Positions 5,938 through 14,529 of a DNA stretch of 18,159 nucleotides are shown piece after piece. The notes under the pieces are model-generated. The model was not told the DNA's origin. It did no database searches and was given only the letters and a program-made list of their open reading frames with translations. The translations under genes and the position numbers were made by a program. Location of the stretch: the NCBI GenBank assembly GCA_002373535.1, contig DFKL01000001.1:1-18159 (forward strand). Reading direction: 5' to 3'. The DNA is from Prevotellaceae bacterium UBA3646. Its GTDB lineage: Bacteria > Bacteroidota > Bacteroidia > Bacteroidales > Bacteroidaceae. Position 1 is the stretch's first letter. Every line of letters begins with the position of its first letter.

Positions 5938-6732
5938 ATGAAAAAGCTGATTCTATTATTTGTCATATTCGGGCTTTGTGCCGGTTTCTGTTTTACGTCA
6001 TGCAGTTCATGGCGTGAGGTGGTCTATTTCCAGGATCTGGACTCCGTGCAGTTGCATAACAAGATTACGGAGACAAATATCAGGATACGTCCGGGCGACC
6101 AGCTTACCATCATGGTATTCGGTGCGGACAAATACCTGATTATGCCTTATAACCAGACGTTGAACTCTGTGTCAGAGAGCAACCTGGGTTCGGGCGGTAA
6201 CCGTGAGTCTCAGTTGCCTTACGACGTGGACGAGCATGGTGACATTATTTTCCCTGTGTTGGGCAGGATACATGTGGCTGGCATGACTTGTGACGATGTG
6301 CGCCGTTATCTGCATAACCGGCTGGACGAAACGATCAAGGACATGACTTGTTTCGTGTGTATCGAGAACTTCCGTGTCAATGTGATGGGGGAGGTTGAAA
6401 GGCCGGGCTCGTTTCCTATCAAGAACAACAGCGTCACTTTCCTGGAGGCTCTTGCAATGGCGGGGGACATGAAGCTGACGGGGGATCGCCACAAGGTGCA
6501 GCTGATACGTTTTGAAAACGGTCAGGTCAGGCACTACAATTTCGACTTGACGAAGAGTGACTTGCTTGATTCCAAGCAGATGTACCTTCAGCAGAACGAT
6601 GTCATCTATGTCCCGCCAATTTCCGCAAGGGCTGCGAACGAGCGTTCGAATGCAAACACGCGCTCGTGGATTCTGTCTGGCGTAGCCACATTGGCCTCTC
6701 TGATATCCTTAATTGTTACTTTAACTCGCTAA
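5938..6732 (+). CDS. Wza-like polysaccharide export outer-membrane lipoprotein
   Basis: A 264-residue lipoprotein: signal peptide ending FTSC, with the acylated cysteine at 22. A Poly_export domain follows (IRPGDQLTIMVFGAD near 50-64, then IIFPVLGRIHVAGMTCDDV). An SLBB-type beta-grasp segment comes next (FRVNVMGEVERPGSFPIKNN near 143-162, LEALAMAGDM, DVIYVPP). A C-terminal hydrophobic helix (SWILSGVATLASLISLIVTL) fits the outer-membrane alpha-helical barrel of Wza. It would form the channel through which the finished polysaccharide leaves the cell. It is shorter than E. coli Wza, with one fewer SLBB-like unit, as is usual in Bacteroidetes. The next gene starts one base after its stop, so it is co-made with its inner-membrane partner. 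Confidence 0.93.
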   Translation: MKKLILLFVIFGLCAGFCFTSCSSWREVVYFQDLDSVQLHNKITETNIRIRPGDQLTIMVFGADKYLIMPYNQTLNSVSESNLGSGGNRESQLPYDVDEHGDIIFPVLGRIHVAGMTCDDVRRYLHNRLDETIKDMTCFVCIENFRVNVMGEVERPGSFPIKNNSVTFLEALAMAGDMKLTGDRHKVQLIRFENGQVRHYNFDLTKSDLLDSKQMYLQQNDVIYVPPISARAANERSNANTRSWILSGVATLASLISLIVTLTR

Positions 6733-6733
6733 T

Positions 6734-8716
6734 ATGGAACTGGATAACTTGATGAATGATCTGGTCGAGCGTATGGGGGAACCTGCAACGCATCGCAAGA
6801 GCCATACTCTGTCCCAAAAACTAATGGAAATCCTGCGCCGGATAAGAAAGGGGTGGTTCTGGTGTCTGGTGATTATACTGGCATGCCTGGCGCTTGCCTG
6901 GCTCCTGTATATCCCATTGAGCAAGAGACAGACTACGACGACCAAAATGGTGGTGATGTTCAACAAGGAGCGTGAGGCTAACTCGCAGGGTAACATTGCC
7001 CATGAAATCGTGGGGCGTATAACGGGATGGACGACTACTACAAACAAATATGACGAAATTGCGGTCCTGACTTCGCGTGTGGTGGTCGGCAGGATGCTGA
7101 ACCATTCGGGGAAACTGGATTCTGCCTACAGGGAGTCCTTGCGTGAGTCGGGGATGCTACATTCCCTGAAAGACAGTACGTATTTTGCAAACAAGTTCGT
7201 GGAGGATTTCATCAGAAGGATAGATGTGTCGTATACTCAGACGAAGTCCAATATCAAGACAAGCCTGGTTACCGTAAGCATGAACGGGAGCGTAGAGGAA
7301 TGTGGAGACTTGATGATTGGCCTGGTCGACAGCTATAACCAGTATACGTACGAATATAACTGTACGCTATATGACAAGACCTTGCGTTTCTTGAGCCAAT
7401 GTATATCAAATCTGAAAAATGAGCTGGATGCAATTGACAATCATGACCGTGAGTTCCGGGAGGGGAACAAGATTGTCGACTTCAGGCAGCAGACGAGCGA
7501 GTATCTGAACGTGGACAGGACCATGGAGGATGAATTGCGGGATATCAACCTTCAGATTCAGTTGTTGAGCATTATCCGTAACTACATGGTGGAGATGGGC
7601 AAGAACTATATGGTAGTACCTGCCAACACGGGTATAGATGATGCTCAGATCAACCGTATCGTAATCCAGTTTAACGATCTGGTGATGCGTCGCTCGAACT
7701 TCCTGACCTCAATGGGTGAGGATGCCATGCGCGTGCAGACGATTACGAACCAGATCGAGGATCAGCGTCAGGCTCTTATAATCAGTATTGACAAGCTGAC
7801 TCAGTCCTTTAACATCAGGAAGGCCAAATATGAGCAGGATCTGGCTGAGAGTGACGAGCGTCTCCAGAAGATGCCGTTCAAGCGTATAACGTTGGACCAG
7901 ATTGACCGTGAGCGGGCTATCAAGACTCCGTTGTATAAGTTGCTTCAGGAAAAGTATACCGAGACGCTGATTGCGAAGAGTGCCGAGCAGGACCAGGCGC
8001 GTATAATAACCTATCCGTACGTGGAGGAGGTCAAGTTGTTCAATAATCCTCAGCGGTTCTATCTGCTGGGATTGATATTGGGTATCATACTGTCTATATT
8101 GTATCTTTGCAGCATCAAGCTGCCTCCGCGTGAAATGACTTTGGAGGAGGCTCTGCACCTGTGTGACTTGCCATGTTGGAGCATGTTTCCCAAAATAGAG
8201 GAGGAAGACCGTTACGAGAAGGCCATGGAGGCTCTGCTGACGCGCTTGCGTATGGCAAAGGCCAAGGTTATTGCTGTTACGTGCAGCTATGCCTATGAGG
8301 AGAATCACACTCTCGCAGAGCGCCTGAAGGAGACGTTGGAACTGCAGGGAGAAAGATGCTCCCTGGTGAAGTGGATGCCAGACAGTCAGCAGCAGTTGGC
8401 CAGACAGATTGACCTGCATGACGATTCGCAGGGATACCTGATTCTTGATTGTGGCAGCTATCATTCGAATCCTGAGATGCCCCTGATAAGTAGCAAGGCG
8501 GATGCCACTCTGTGGAATGTGGTGCTACGTGTAAGTACTGTAAAGACGCTTGATTTTATTAACTACTCGTTGAAGGAGGGGTTGGTAAAGAAGGGTGCAT
8601 TGGTGCTGACTGATGCTTATGTAGATATGAAGAATCAGGTTAATTTCGGCAATTTCGACAACAAGCCCCTTACAGGTCTTGCCGGATTAATTGCAAGTAT
8701 CAAGGGGACCAGATAA
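6734..8716 (+). CDS. Wzz-type chain-length protein with degenerate BY-kinase-like domain
   Basis: A 660-residue inner-membrane protein. Order: short cytoplasmic N-terminus, TM1 (about 40-62, WFWCLVIILACLALAWLLYI), a long periplasmic region with coiled-coil segments (about 63-438), TM2 (about 440-462, FYLLGLILGIILSILYLCSI), and a cytoplasmic domain (about 480-660). The Wzz/GNVR part sets polymer length and contacts Wza. The cytoplasmic part has the outline of the tyrosine autokinase (Wzc/BY-kinase) P-loop fold: a strand KVIAVTCS (511-518) where Walker A should follow, and a Walker B-like strand YLILDCG (568-574). The loop reads YAYEENHTLA with no GxGK[ST], and the C-terminus lacks a tyrosine cluster. 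I infer a pseudokinase or docking domain. An alternative is a Wzz fused to an unrelated Rossmann-like domain. It starts one base after the Wza stop and ends 10 bp before Wzx. Confidence 0.88.
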   Translation: MELDNLMNDLVERMGEPATHRKSHTLSQKLMEILRRIRKGWFWCLVIILACLALAWLLYIPLSKRQTTTTKMVVMFNKEREANSQGNIAHEIVGRITGWTTTTNKYDEIAVLTSRVVVGRMLNHSGKLDSAYRESLRESGMLHSLKDSTYFANKFVEDFIRRIDVSYTQTKSNIKTSLVTVSMNGSVEECGDLMIGLVDSYNQYTYEYNCTLYDKTLRFLSQCISNLKNELDAIDNHDREFREGNKIVDFRQQTSEYLNVDRTMEDELRDINLQIQLLSIIRNYMVEMGKNYMVVPANTGIDDAQINRIVIQFNDLVMRRSNFLTSMGEDAMRVQTITNQIEDQRQALIISIDKLTQSFNIRKAKYEQDLAESDERLQKMPFKRITLDQIDRERAIKTPLYKLLQEKYTETLIAKSAEQDQARIITYPYVEEVKLFNNPQRFYLLGLILGIILSILYLCSIKLPPREMTLEEALHLCDLPCWSMFPKIEEEDRYEKAMEALLTRLRMAKAKVIAVTCSYAYEENHTLAERLKETLELQGERCSLVKWMPDSQQQLARQIDLHDDSQGYLILDCGSYHSNPEMPLISSKADATLWNVVLRVSTVKTLDFINYSLKEGLVKKGALVLTDAYVDMKNQVNFGNFDNKPLTGLAGLIASIKGTR

Positions 8717-8726
8717 TGGGGATATA

Positions 8727-10169
8727 ATGGCTATGACTTCCGTAAAGAAGAATTTCGGCTGGAACTTGTTGCTGACGGCATCGGGATATATTTTCCCTTT
8801 GCTTACGTTCCCTTATATCACCCGTGTGCTGGGTGCCGAGCAGTTGGGACTGGCAAACTTTGCGATGAGCTTTGTTGACTATGCCATTCTGTTCTCGACC
8901 TTGGGTCTCGGTTATATAGGGTGCAGGGAGGTTTCGCAGAATTCCGGTGACAGGAAGAATCTGGACGATGTCAGCTCAAAGTTGGTGACGTTGCATCTGT
9001 GTCTGTCGCTGATTGTGTTGCTGGTATACCTGCCATGCATATTCTATGTGCGGGAGTTTGCTGACCACAGGCAGTTGTATTTTGTCGGCATCGTCAAGAT
9101 CCTGACCAATATCATGCTGCTGGAATGGCTGTTCAACGGATTGCAGCAGTTCAAGTATATTACTATACGTTCGTTGGTGGTCAAGTTGCTGTATGTATGT
9201 GGTATTTTTGCTTTCGTACATACTCCGGATGACTATGATGCTTACTTTTACCTTTCCGTTGCACAGGTTGCGCTCAATGGTATTATCAATTGGCGATATG
9301 CACACAGGTTTGTGTCCTTCAGCCTGAAGTTTCGTGAATGCGGTGATTATTTCTTTCCGGTTCTGTCAATGGGTGTCAATCTATTGCTGTTCTCGTTCTA
9401 CGGGACGTTCAACGTCCTGTATCTGGGTATGGCAGGTACGACGGAGGCCGTGGGCTACTATACTACCTCGGTCAAGCTGTACAGTATCCTGCTTGCTGTT
9501 ATCAGTGCCTTTAACGGGGTGTTGGTTCCATACCTGAACAGCCTTTACGGTCAGGGGGATCTGGTCAGGTTCCGACAGGTGGTGGAAAAGACGTTCCCCA
9601 TAGTTATCATTACGGCCATGCCAATAATCGTAATAGGCATAGTATTTGCTCATGAGATAATATACATCATAGCGGGGCAGGGATATGAGCGTGCGGTTTA
9701 TCCTTTCCAGATAGTGTTGATTCAGGTCCTGCTCGTGGGTATAGCACAGATACTGGAGAATCAGATACTGCTTTCGTTCAAGAAGCACAAGGAGATTCTG
9801 ATCTCGACGGTTCTCTCCGTCTCCATAGCAGTCGTAATCATTATATGGCTTGTTCCACGATATGAGGAAATAGCTTCGGCGTATGCCGTTGCCGTCCCAC
9901 ATGTAGCAGAGGTTGCCCTCCTGTATTATTTCGCAAAGAAGTGTATTGATTTCGACTTCCCGGGAGCTACATTTGTCAAGCTGACACTCTCCTGTATACC
10001 GATGGCCGTCATATGCATCGGCAGCCGATTCCTGATCAAGGACGGTACCTTGGCTTTGCTGACAGGCTCTCTGCTTTCTGCGGTATACTATGCCTTGATA
10101 CAATATTATGTGATAGGGAACGAATATGTCATAGCCAACATCAACCGTTTGAAAGAAAGGTTTGGATAG
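8727..10169 (+). CDS. Wzx-type polysaccharide repeat-unit flippase (MOP/PST family)
   Basis: A polytopic membrane protein of 480 residues, expected to have 12-14 helices. The N-terminus is diagnostic of the PST flippase family: NFGWNLLLTASGYIFPLLTFPYITRVLGAEQLGLANFAMS, i.e. the F-P-x-x-T-x-P-Y-[IL]-[ST]-R-V-L-G signature. It would move the undecaprenyl-linked repeat unit from the cytoplasmic to the periplasmic face of the inner membrane. The frame is open from TTG 8691, but that would overlap the Wzz gene. ATG 8727, ten bases after the Wzz stop, gives the standard family N-terminus (ATG 8733 is also possible). Confidence 0.93.
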   Translation: MAMTSVKKNFGWNLLLTASGYIFPLLTFPYITRVLGAEQLGLANFAMSFVDYAILFSTLGLGYIGCREVSQNSGDRKNLDDVSSKLVTLHLCLSLIVLLVYLPCIFYVREFADHRQLYFVGIVKILTNIMLLEWLFNGLQQFKYITIRSLVVKLLYVCGIFAFVHTPDDYDAYFYLSVAQVALNGIINWRYAHRFVSFSLKFRECGDYFFPVLSMGVNLLLFSFYGTFNVLYLGMAGTTEAVGYYTTSVKLYSILLAVISAFNGVLVPYLNSLYGQGDLVRFRQVVEKTFPIVIITAMPIIVIGIVFAHEIIYIIAGQGYERAVYPFQIVLIQVLLVGIAQILENQILLSFKKHKEILISTVLSVSIAVVIIIWLVPRYEEIASAYAVAVPHVAEVALLYYFAKKCIDFDFPGATFVKLTLSCIPMAVICIGSRFLIKDGTLALLTGSLLSAVYYALIQYYVIGNEYVIANINRLKERFG

Positions 10170-10190
10170 AATACTGCAGACTGGGAAGAA

Positions 10191-11564
10191 ATGGTAGCAT
10201 TGATACTTTTCATATTGGGAATTTATTGCTTTGAAAAGAAGGGTGACAGGGTAAGCTATTATCTGATCCTTCAGTTCCTGGCATTAAACGGGTATGCAAT
10301 GCTGACATGGGACTACGAGTTTGTCCGGAAGGATGACCTGGCACTTGTAATGGTGTTGTATTCGTTCCTTAGAAAAGGTATGTTTCAGATGGACGGTACA
10401 AAAATGGCAAGAATGATATATGCCTACCTTGCCGCTGTCCTTATGTGTGTGCTTGTTTCCTTCATCTATTATCAGATTCCTATCGTACAGATAGTGAAGG
10501 GTGCAAGGACGGCATTGTACGTGCTCGTGTTCTTCGACCTGAAGAGTCTTGGGAGGAAAGGGTTTGAGACGTTGTTCCAGAGGATATATATCCTGACTTC
10601 TGTAGCATGCCTGTTGTTCTGCCTCGAGTCTCTTACTGGATTTACTCCGACAATAACGATACGTGGAACAGGTTTCCTGGGACTTTCGCGTTCATATGAC
10701 TATCCTCCGTTGGTTGCTTTCGGCTGTATGTATTCGGTGTTCGTGACGGACAGGAAGAGTAAATGGTTCTATCCTTTGCTGGTCTTGCCTTTCCTGACTT
10801 TATTAATAATCCAGAGTCGCGGAATGTTAATGAGTGTATTGTTGCTGACTGCCTTGGGCATATCCTTAAAGGCCAATGAATCCAACAAGATCTATATTTC
10901 GGTTTTTGCATTAGGATTGTCCGTATTCCTGATCTCGTCCCTGATATTTGGAGGGGAGACGGGTGATACGACTCTAAACGACGTAGGCAAAATAACATCC
11001 GGTGAGTTTGCCAGCATGGACTATGAGCACGAGGGGAGTGCGACATTTGCATACAGACTTAACCTGCTGGCTATAAGTATTATCAAGACTGTAGAGGAGC
11101 CTGTCCGTGTCTTCTTCGGCTCGGGGATATTGGTCGAGATGCCTTATTCTTTCTTTGAGCGATGGGATATGGTGGAGTCTTGCCGATTCTCCAAAGAGGA
11201 CTATAATTATTTTTCTCCCGATATCACGTTGTCAAATGTCATCTACAATATAGGGCTCATGGGCCTGATAGTGTATTTCAGCATGATTTACCTGATGCTG
11301 AAGATGTTGCTGAAGTGGGCAAAGGGAAATAACAACCTTGAGATTACTGGCGTGATGTTTGTGCTGTATCTGCTTTTTATTGCATTTGACTCGAGCATCC
11401 TGACGTGGCCTAATTATCTGATAGTTCCTTTCTTCTTCGTGCAATACGTCCGGTGTAGGCATAAGGTGGAGCCTGTATCCAAATTGTTGCTTCTGCTGCT
11501 CCTGTTCAAGAGTGGATTCCTGACGAGGTACGGCTTGTTGACGAAACCTGAAGAACAACGATAA
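10191..11564 (+). CDS. Wzy-type O-antigen/capsule polymerase
   Basis: A 457-residue protein that is mostly transmembrane helices: an N-terminal helix pair, helices around 75-95, 130-150, 190-235, then a large hydrophilic loop (about 255-345, containing HEGSATFAYRLNLLAISIIK and FFGSG), then three more helices ending in a Leu-rich C-terminus (KLLLLLLLFKSGFLTRYG). The many helices, one large periplasmic loop and an FxGxG segment after it are the layout of Wzy/WaaL-type polymerases. It would join repeat units in the periplasm. Its place right after wzx supports this. Wzy sequences diverge strongly, so the call leans on topology and context. WaaL-type ligase is the alternative, less likely in a capsule operon. 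Confidence 0.82.
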   Translation: MVALILFILGIYCFEKKGDRVSYYLILQFLALNGYAMLTWDYEFVRKDDLALVMVLYSFLRKGMFQMDGTKMARMIYAYLAAVLMCVLVSFIYYQIPIVQIVKGARTALYVLVFFDLKSLGRKGFETLFQRIYILTSVACLLFCLESLTGFTPTITIRGTGFLGLSRSYDYPPLVAFGCMYSVFVTDRKSKWFYPLLVLPFLTLLIIQSRGMLMSVLLLTALGISLKANESNKIYISVFALGLSVFLISSLIFGGETGDTTLNDVGKITSGEFASMDYEHEGSATFAYRLNLLAISIIKTVEEPVRVFFGSGILVEMPYSFFERWDMVESCRFSKEDYNYFSPDITLSNVIYNIGLMGLIVYFSMIYLMLKMLLKWAKGNNNLEITGVMFVLYLLFIAFDSSILTWPNYLIVPFFFVQYVRCRHKVEPVSKLLLLLLLFKSGFLTRYGLLTKPEEQR

Positions 11565-11565
11565 T

Positions 11566-12624
11566 ATGAAAATAATACATATAGAATCCGGACTGGGTAA
11601 CCAGATGCTTTCATACTGTGAGTATCTTTCGCTTAGGTATGCCAACCCTGATGACGATTTCTATATCGAGAATATCATTTATGACATTCCGGAATGTAAC
11701 GATGTGACGTGTCAGTGGAACGGGTATGAACTGGAACGGGTATTCGGCATTGACGAGCCTGAAAACGTGAAGACATTGTTCTCGGAACAGCAATGGGGGC
11801 AGATAGTCTCGGATATCCGTGCTTCAGAATTCTGGAAGTACAACATGAACTATCCTATTGCTTTCACAGAGGCTTTTGGCAAAGCGGGACTGGCATTAGT
11901 GAATACATTCGGGGATTTCTATGACGGCAGGCACAGCGGTGCGCTGAAACCATCCATGTCCCGATGGCTCAGGGCTACCGTGGCTGATTCCAGGCTGGGG
12001 GCCTGGCTAAAGCGTCGGAACAACATCCGGAATGCTGATAGATACATCAAGGCGCGTGACTGTCGCAGCGAGTTGTTCAGGCAGACGGATGCCACCTTGT
12101 TTACCGGACAAAGACTGGCTTTTAAATACAGGGGGAACGACCGTCATCTGATAGACGAAGAGATACGAAGGACTTTTGTCTTCCCTGCTTTTACGGATCC
12201 TAAGAATCAGGAAATGGCCGACTATCTGCAGGGCGTAAATGCCGTGGCTATACATGCCAGGCGCGGAGACATGCTCGGCACGAACGGTTGGTGCTATAAA
12301 TATGGTTATTTCCGCAGGGCCGTGAAGCATATCCGCAGGCATGTGGAAAATCCTGTGTTTGTATTCTTTACGGACCCGGGAAGTATAGCATGGTGCAAGG
12401 ACAATCCCGGGGTGTTCGGCCTGGATTATGCAAGAGATACAATACTGTTCGTCGATTGGAACGGCGGGCTGGATAGTTATCGGGACATGCAATTGATGGG
12501 GTATTGCAAGCACGCAATCATAACGAACAGTACATTTGGATGGTGGGGTGCCTATTTTATTGACAATCCGGATAAGATAACGGTATCTCCGATGGTCGAG
12601 ATTGATACGACGTTCCATTGTTGA
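11566..12624 (+). CDS. GT11-family alpha-1,2-fucosyltransferase-like enzyme
   Basis: A 352-residue cytosolic glycosyltransferase with the GT11 motifs: GLGNQMLSY (9-17) at the N-terminus, the donor-binding AIHARRGDM (228-236, family H-x-R-R-x-D), FVFFTD in the middle, and LMGYCKHAIITNSTFGWWGA near 310-329 (family N-S-[ST]-F-[SG]-W-W-x-A-x-[LF]). GT11 enzymes transfer fucose from GDP-fucose in alpha-1,2 linkage, often to galactose. About 55 residues between 105 and 190 are longer and more basic than I expect for short bacterial members. Family membership is secure; the acceptor and the fucose donor are assumed from the family. No GDP-fucose synthesis gene is in the window, so the donor would come from a distant or downstream pathway, for example de novo Gmd/Fcl or salvage by Fkp. 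Its ATG follows the Wzy stop by one base. Confidence 0.9.
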   Translation: MKIIHIESGLGNQMLSYCEYLSLRYANPDDDFYIENIIYDIPECNDVTCQWNGYELERVFGIDEPENVKTLFSEQQWGQIVSDIRASEFWKYNMNYPIAFTEAFGKAGLALVNTFGDFYDGRHSGALKPSMSRWLRATVADSRLGAWLKRRNNIRNADRYIKARDCRSELFRQTDATLFTGQRLAFKYRGNDRHLIDEEIRRTFVFPAFTDPKNQEMADYLQGVNAVAIHARRGDMLGTNGWCYKYGYFRRAVKHIRRHVENPVFVFFTDPGSIAWCKDNPGVFGLDYARDTILFVDWNGGLDSYRDMQLMGYCKHAIITNSTFGWWGAYFIDNPDKITVSPMVEIDTTFHC

Positions 12625-12640
12625 AGTCTGGTGACGCAAG

Positions 12641-13612
12641 ATGGGAAACAGGTTGAATTACATAGATTGTTTAAAGGTCATCGGTATTTTCCTTGTCGTC
12701 TGGGGCCATTGGTATCCCGAAATGAGCAGCATATGGATCTATGCGTTCCATGTCCCTATGTTCTTCATGATTTCGGGCTTCCTCTCCAAGAAGGAGGACT
12801 CGTTCAGTGGGTTCATGGTCAAACTTACCAAATCATTGGTAGTACCTTATTTCCTGCTGTCGTTCATAGCAATGCTGCCCAGTATGAGAATGTGCATCCA
12901 GCATCCTGATCTGTTATGTGTCAAATTGCTTGGGATAACATTGGGGTTCCATACATTGTGGAATGTCTCGTGCAACGGGACGATGTGGTTTGTGTATTCG
13001 CTGATTCTCATAAAGATAATAAGCCAGTTGTCCAACAGGTATATGAATGTGGTACTGTGCTTGCTATCCGTCATATTTGCCTATTGGTACAACATGGAGT
13101 CCCATGAGAATAACTGGGCTGTGGTAAACGCAGTCATCCTCTATCCGTTTTTTGTCATCGGAAATGTCTGCCGAGAGCAGATTAAGGGAATATCCACGTG
13201 GGTGACGGGGCATCGCTGTTATTCTGCCATAATCGTAATGCTGATGTTTGTCCCGTCTTTATGGATGGTGAGGAATAATGGAATGGTATGGGTCTTCCAG
13301 GGTGGCACGGGGACAAATCTTGCTTTGTTCTATATCAATGCCTTGACCTTGTCGTTTATGCTTTTTGTAATCTCATGTATAGTTACTATACAGAGAAGCT
13401 GGGTGAGGGTGATATCATCGGGAACTATTGTAATCCTGGCTCTTCATATTATCTTGATAGGCCGAATGCGTCCGTTTATAGACGGTAGCCTGTACCTGGG
13501 TACGTATGGCAGGGAAGTTTGTGAGTTCTGTCTTTCCGTCTTGATACTTATGATATTTATACCGATTATAAAAATAACTCCTATTATCCTGCTCGGAGGC
13601 AGGAAAAACTGA
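12641..13612 (+). CDS. Acyltransferase-3 family membrane protein (capsule O-acylation)
   Basis: A 323-residue integral membrane protein with about ten helices. The N-terminal signature is that of the acyltransferase_3 (OafA/NodX-like) family: RLNYIDCLKVIGIFLVVWGHW, where the His after WG is the conserved catalytic-region residue, followed by AFHVPMFFMISGFLSKK. These proteins O-acetylate or otherwise acylate cell-surface glycans using a cytoplasmic acyl donor. In this operon it would modify the repeat unit or the polymer. No C-terminal SGNH domain is present. It starts 16 bp after the fucosyltransferase stop and its TGA overlaps the next ATG (TGATG). The + frame at 12631-12909 inside it is a shadow. 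Confidence 0.88.
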   Translation: MGNRLNYIDCLKVIGIFLVVWGHWYPEMSSIWIYAFHVPMFFMISGFLSKKEDSFSGFMVKLTKSLVVPYFLLSFIAMLPSMRMCIQHPDLLCVKLLGITLGFHTLWNVSCNGTMWFVYSLILIKIISQLSNRYMNVVLCLLSVIFAYWYNMESHENNWAVVNAVILYPFFVIGNVCREQIKGISTWVTGHRCYSAIIVMLMFVPSLWMVRNNGMVWVFQGGTGTNLALFYINALTLSFMLFVISCIVTIQRSWVRVISSGTIVILALHIILIGRMRPFIDGSLYLGTYGREVCEFCLSVLILMIFIPIIKITPIILLGGRKN

Positions 13613-14529
13613 TGCTCCAGATTATTATTTTCTCTTTCAACCGTGCCCTGCAGTTAGACACGTTGCTGTCGTCTCTTACTGAACACTGGAAATCTCCGGA
13701 CTATTGTATAGATGTACTATATAATTCGACTGGAGAGGACTATGAGAAGGCATATCGTATGGTTAAGGATAAGTTTTCGTCATTCCCCATTACGTATCAT
13801 CGGGAGTCAGCTGTTGCCGACAGGCCACAGTTGGGCATGTTCCTTAATTGCGACAATGTCAAGAGGTATATGAAACTGGCATGCCTGAGACATCCCAAAT
13901 CGGATTTCCGTAGTCTTCTGATAAAGGTAATCAAGGAAAATAAGTCCAGATACCTGATGTTCCTGACGGATGATGCGATGTTTATACGTGACATAGACAT
14001 TCCCAAGCATATTTTCAGCTGGCTGGATGAGGAATCAGGGTCACGGCAGTTTATCCTCAGGACCGGCAAGGGGATGAACGGCTATCCTGAGGAAATCGTC
14101 AAGGAAGAGAGCGGATTCCTGAAATGGAATATGTATGATGCTGATTTCAAGTCTAACTGGGGATACAACTTCTCGGTTGATGCCCATATCTATAGTAAGG
14201 ATGTCATAGCGCGAACTATTGACAGACTTTGGTTCGTAAATCCAAATACATTGGAGGATCCCGTCTGCCGTGCCTTGCGGGCAGGGAATATGATGGGCGA
14301 GGCAATGTCATATGACAGCCCAGGGATACTCAGCTTCCCGATTAACATGGTCCAGTCGGTAGTAAAAAACGAGACTATGGGTGTGGATTGTCACATGCTG
14401 AACGAAATGTTCCTGAACGGCTATGTGATGAAATATCCAGTGCCGGAGACGATTACTCAATTTCAGGTATATCCAGACTATCTGCAGATGTTCAGGGATA
14501 ATGAAGAATTGAAAATAAGCATAAGATGA
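13612..14529 (+). CDS. Putative GT-A-fold glycosyltransferase, family uncertain
   Basis: A 305-residue soluble protein. The N-terminus LQIIIFSFNRALQLDTLLSSL resembles the first beta-alpha unit of GT2-like enzymes (IIIxTFNRxxxLxxLLxSL). An acidic pair in MFLTDDAMF (DD at 120-121) occupies the place of the metal-binding DxD. A segment near 185-200 (WGYNFSVDAHIYSKDVI) and a late LEDPVCRALRAG could form the acceptor pocket. It lacks the full GT2 set (no DDGS), so it belongs to a divergent GT-A group seen in capsule loci. It overlaps both neighbours by 1 and 4 bp, so it is translationally coupled. Donor and acceptor are unknown. Confidence 0.68.
   Translation: MLQIIIFSFNRALQLDTLLSSLTEHWKSPDYCIDVLYNSTGEDYEKAYRMVKDKFSSFPITYHRESAVADRPQLGMFLNCDNVKRYMKLACLRHPKSDFRSLLIKVIKENKSRYLMFLTDDAMFIRDIDIPKHIFSWLDEESGSRQFILRTGKGMNGYPEEIVKEESGFLKWNMYDADFKSNWGYNFSVDAHIYSKDVIARTIDRLWFVNPNTLEDPVCRALRAGNMMGEAMSYDSPGILSFPINMVQSVVKNETMGVDCHMLNEMFLNGYVMKYPVPETITQFQVYPDYLQMFRDNEELKISIR

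Noticed and set aside
7709..8464. 251-residue minus-strand ORF
   Set aside because: Antisense to the Wzz-like gene, with Gln/Leu-rich composition and no recognisable motif; a shadow.
9381..10103. 240-residue minus-strand ORF
   Set aside because: Antisense to the flippase gene, lacking hydrophobic patterning or motifs of its own.
12631..12909. 92-residue + strand ORF
   Set aside because: Overlaps the start of the acyltransferase gene in another frame; the acyltransferase has clear family motifs.
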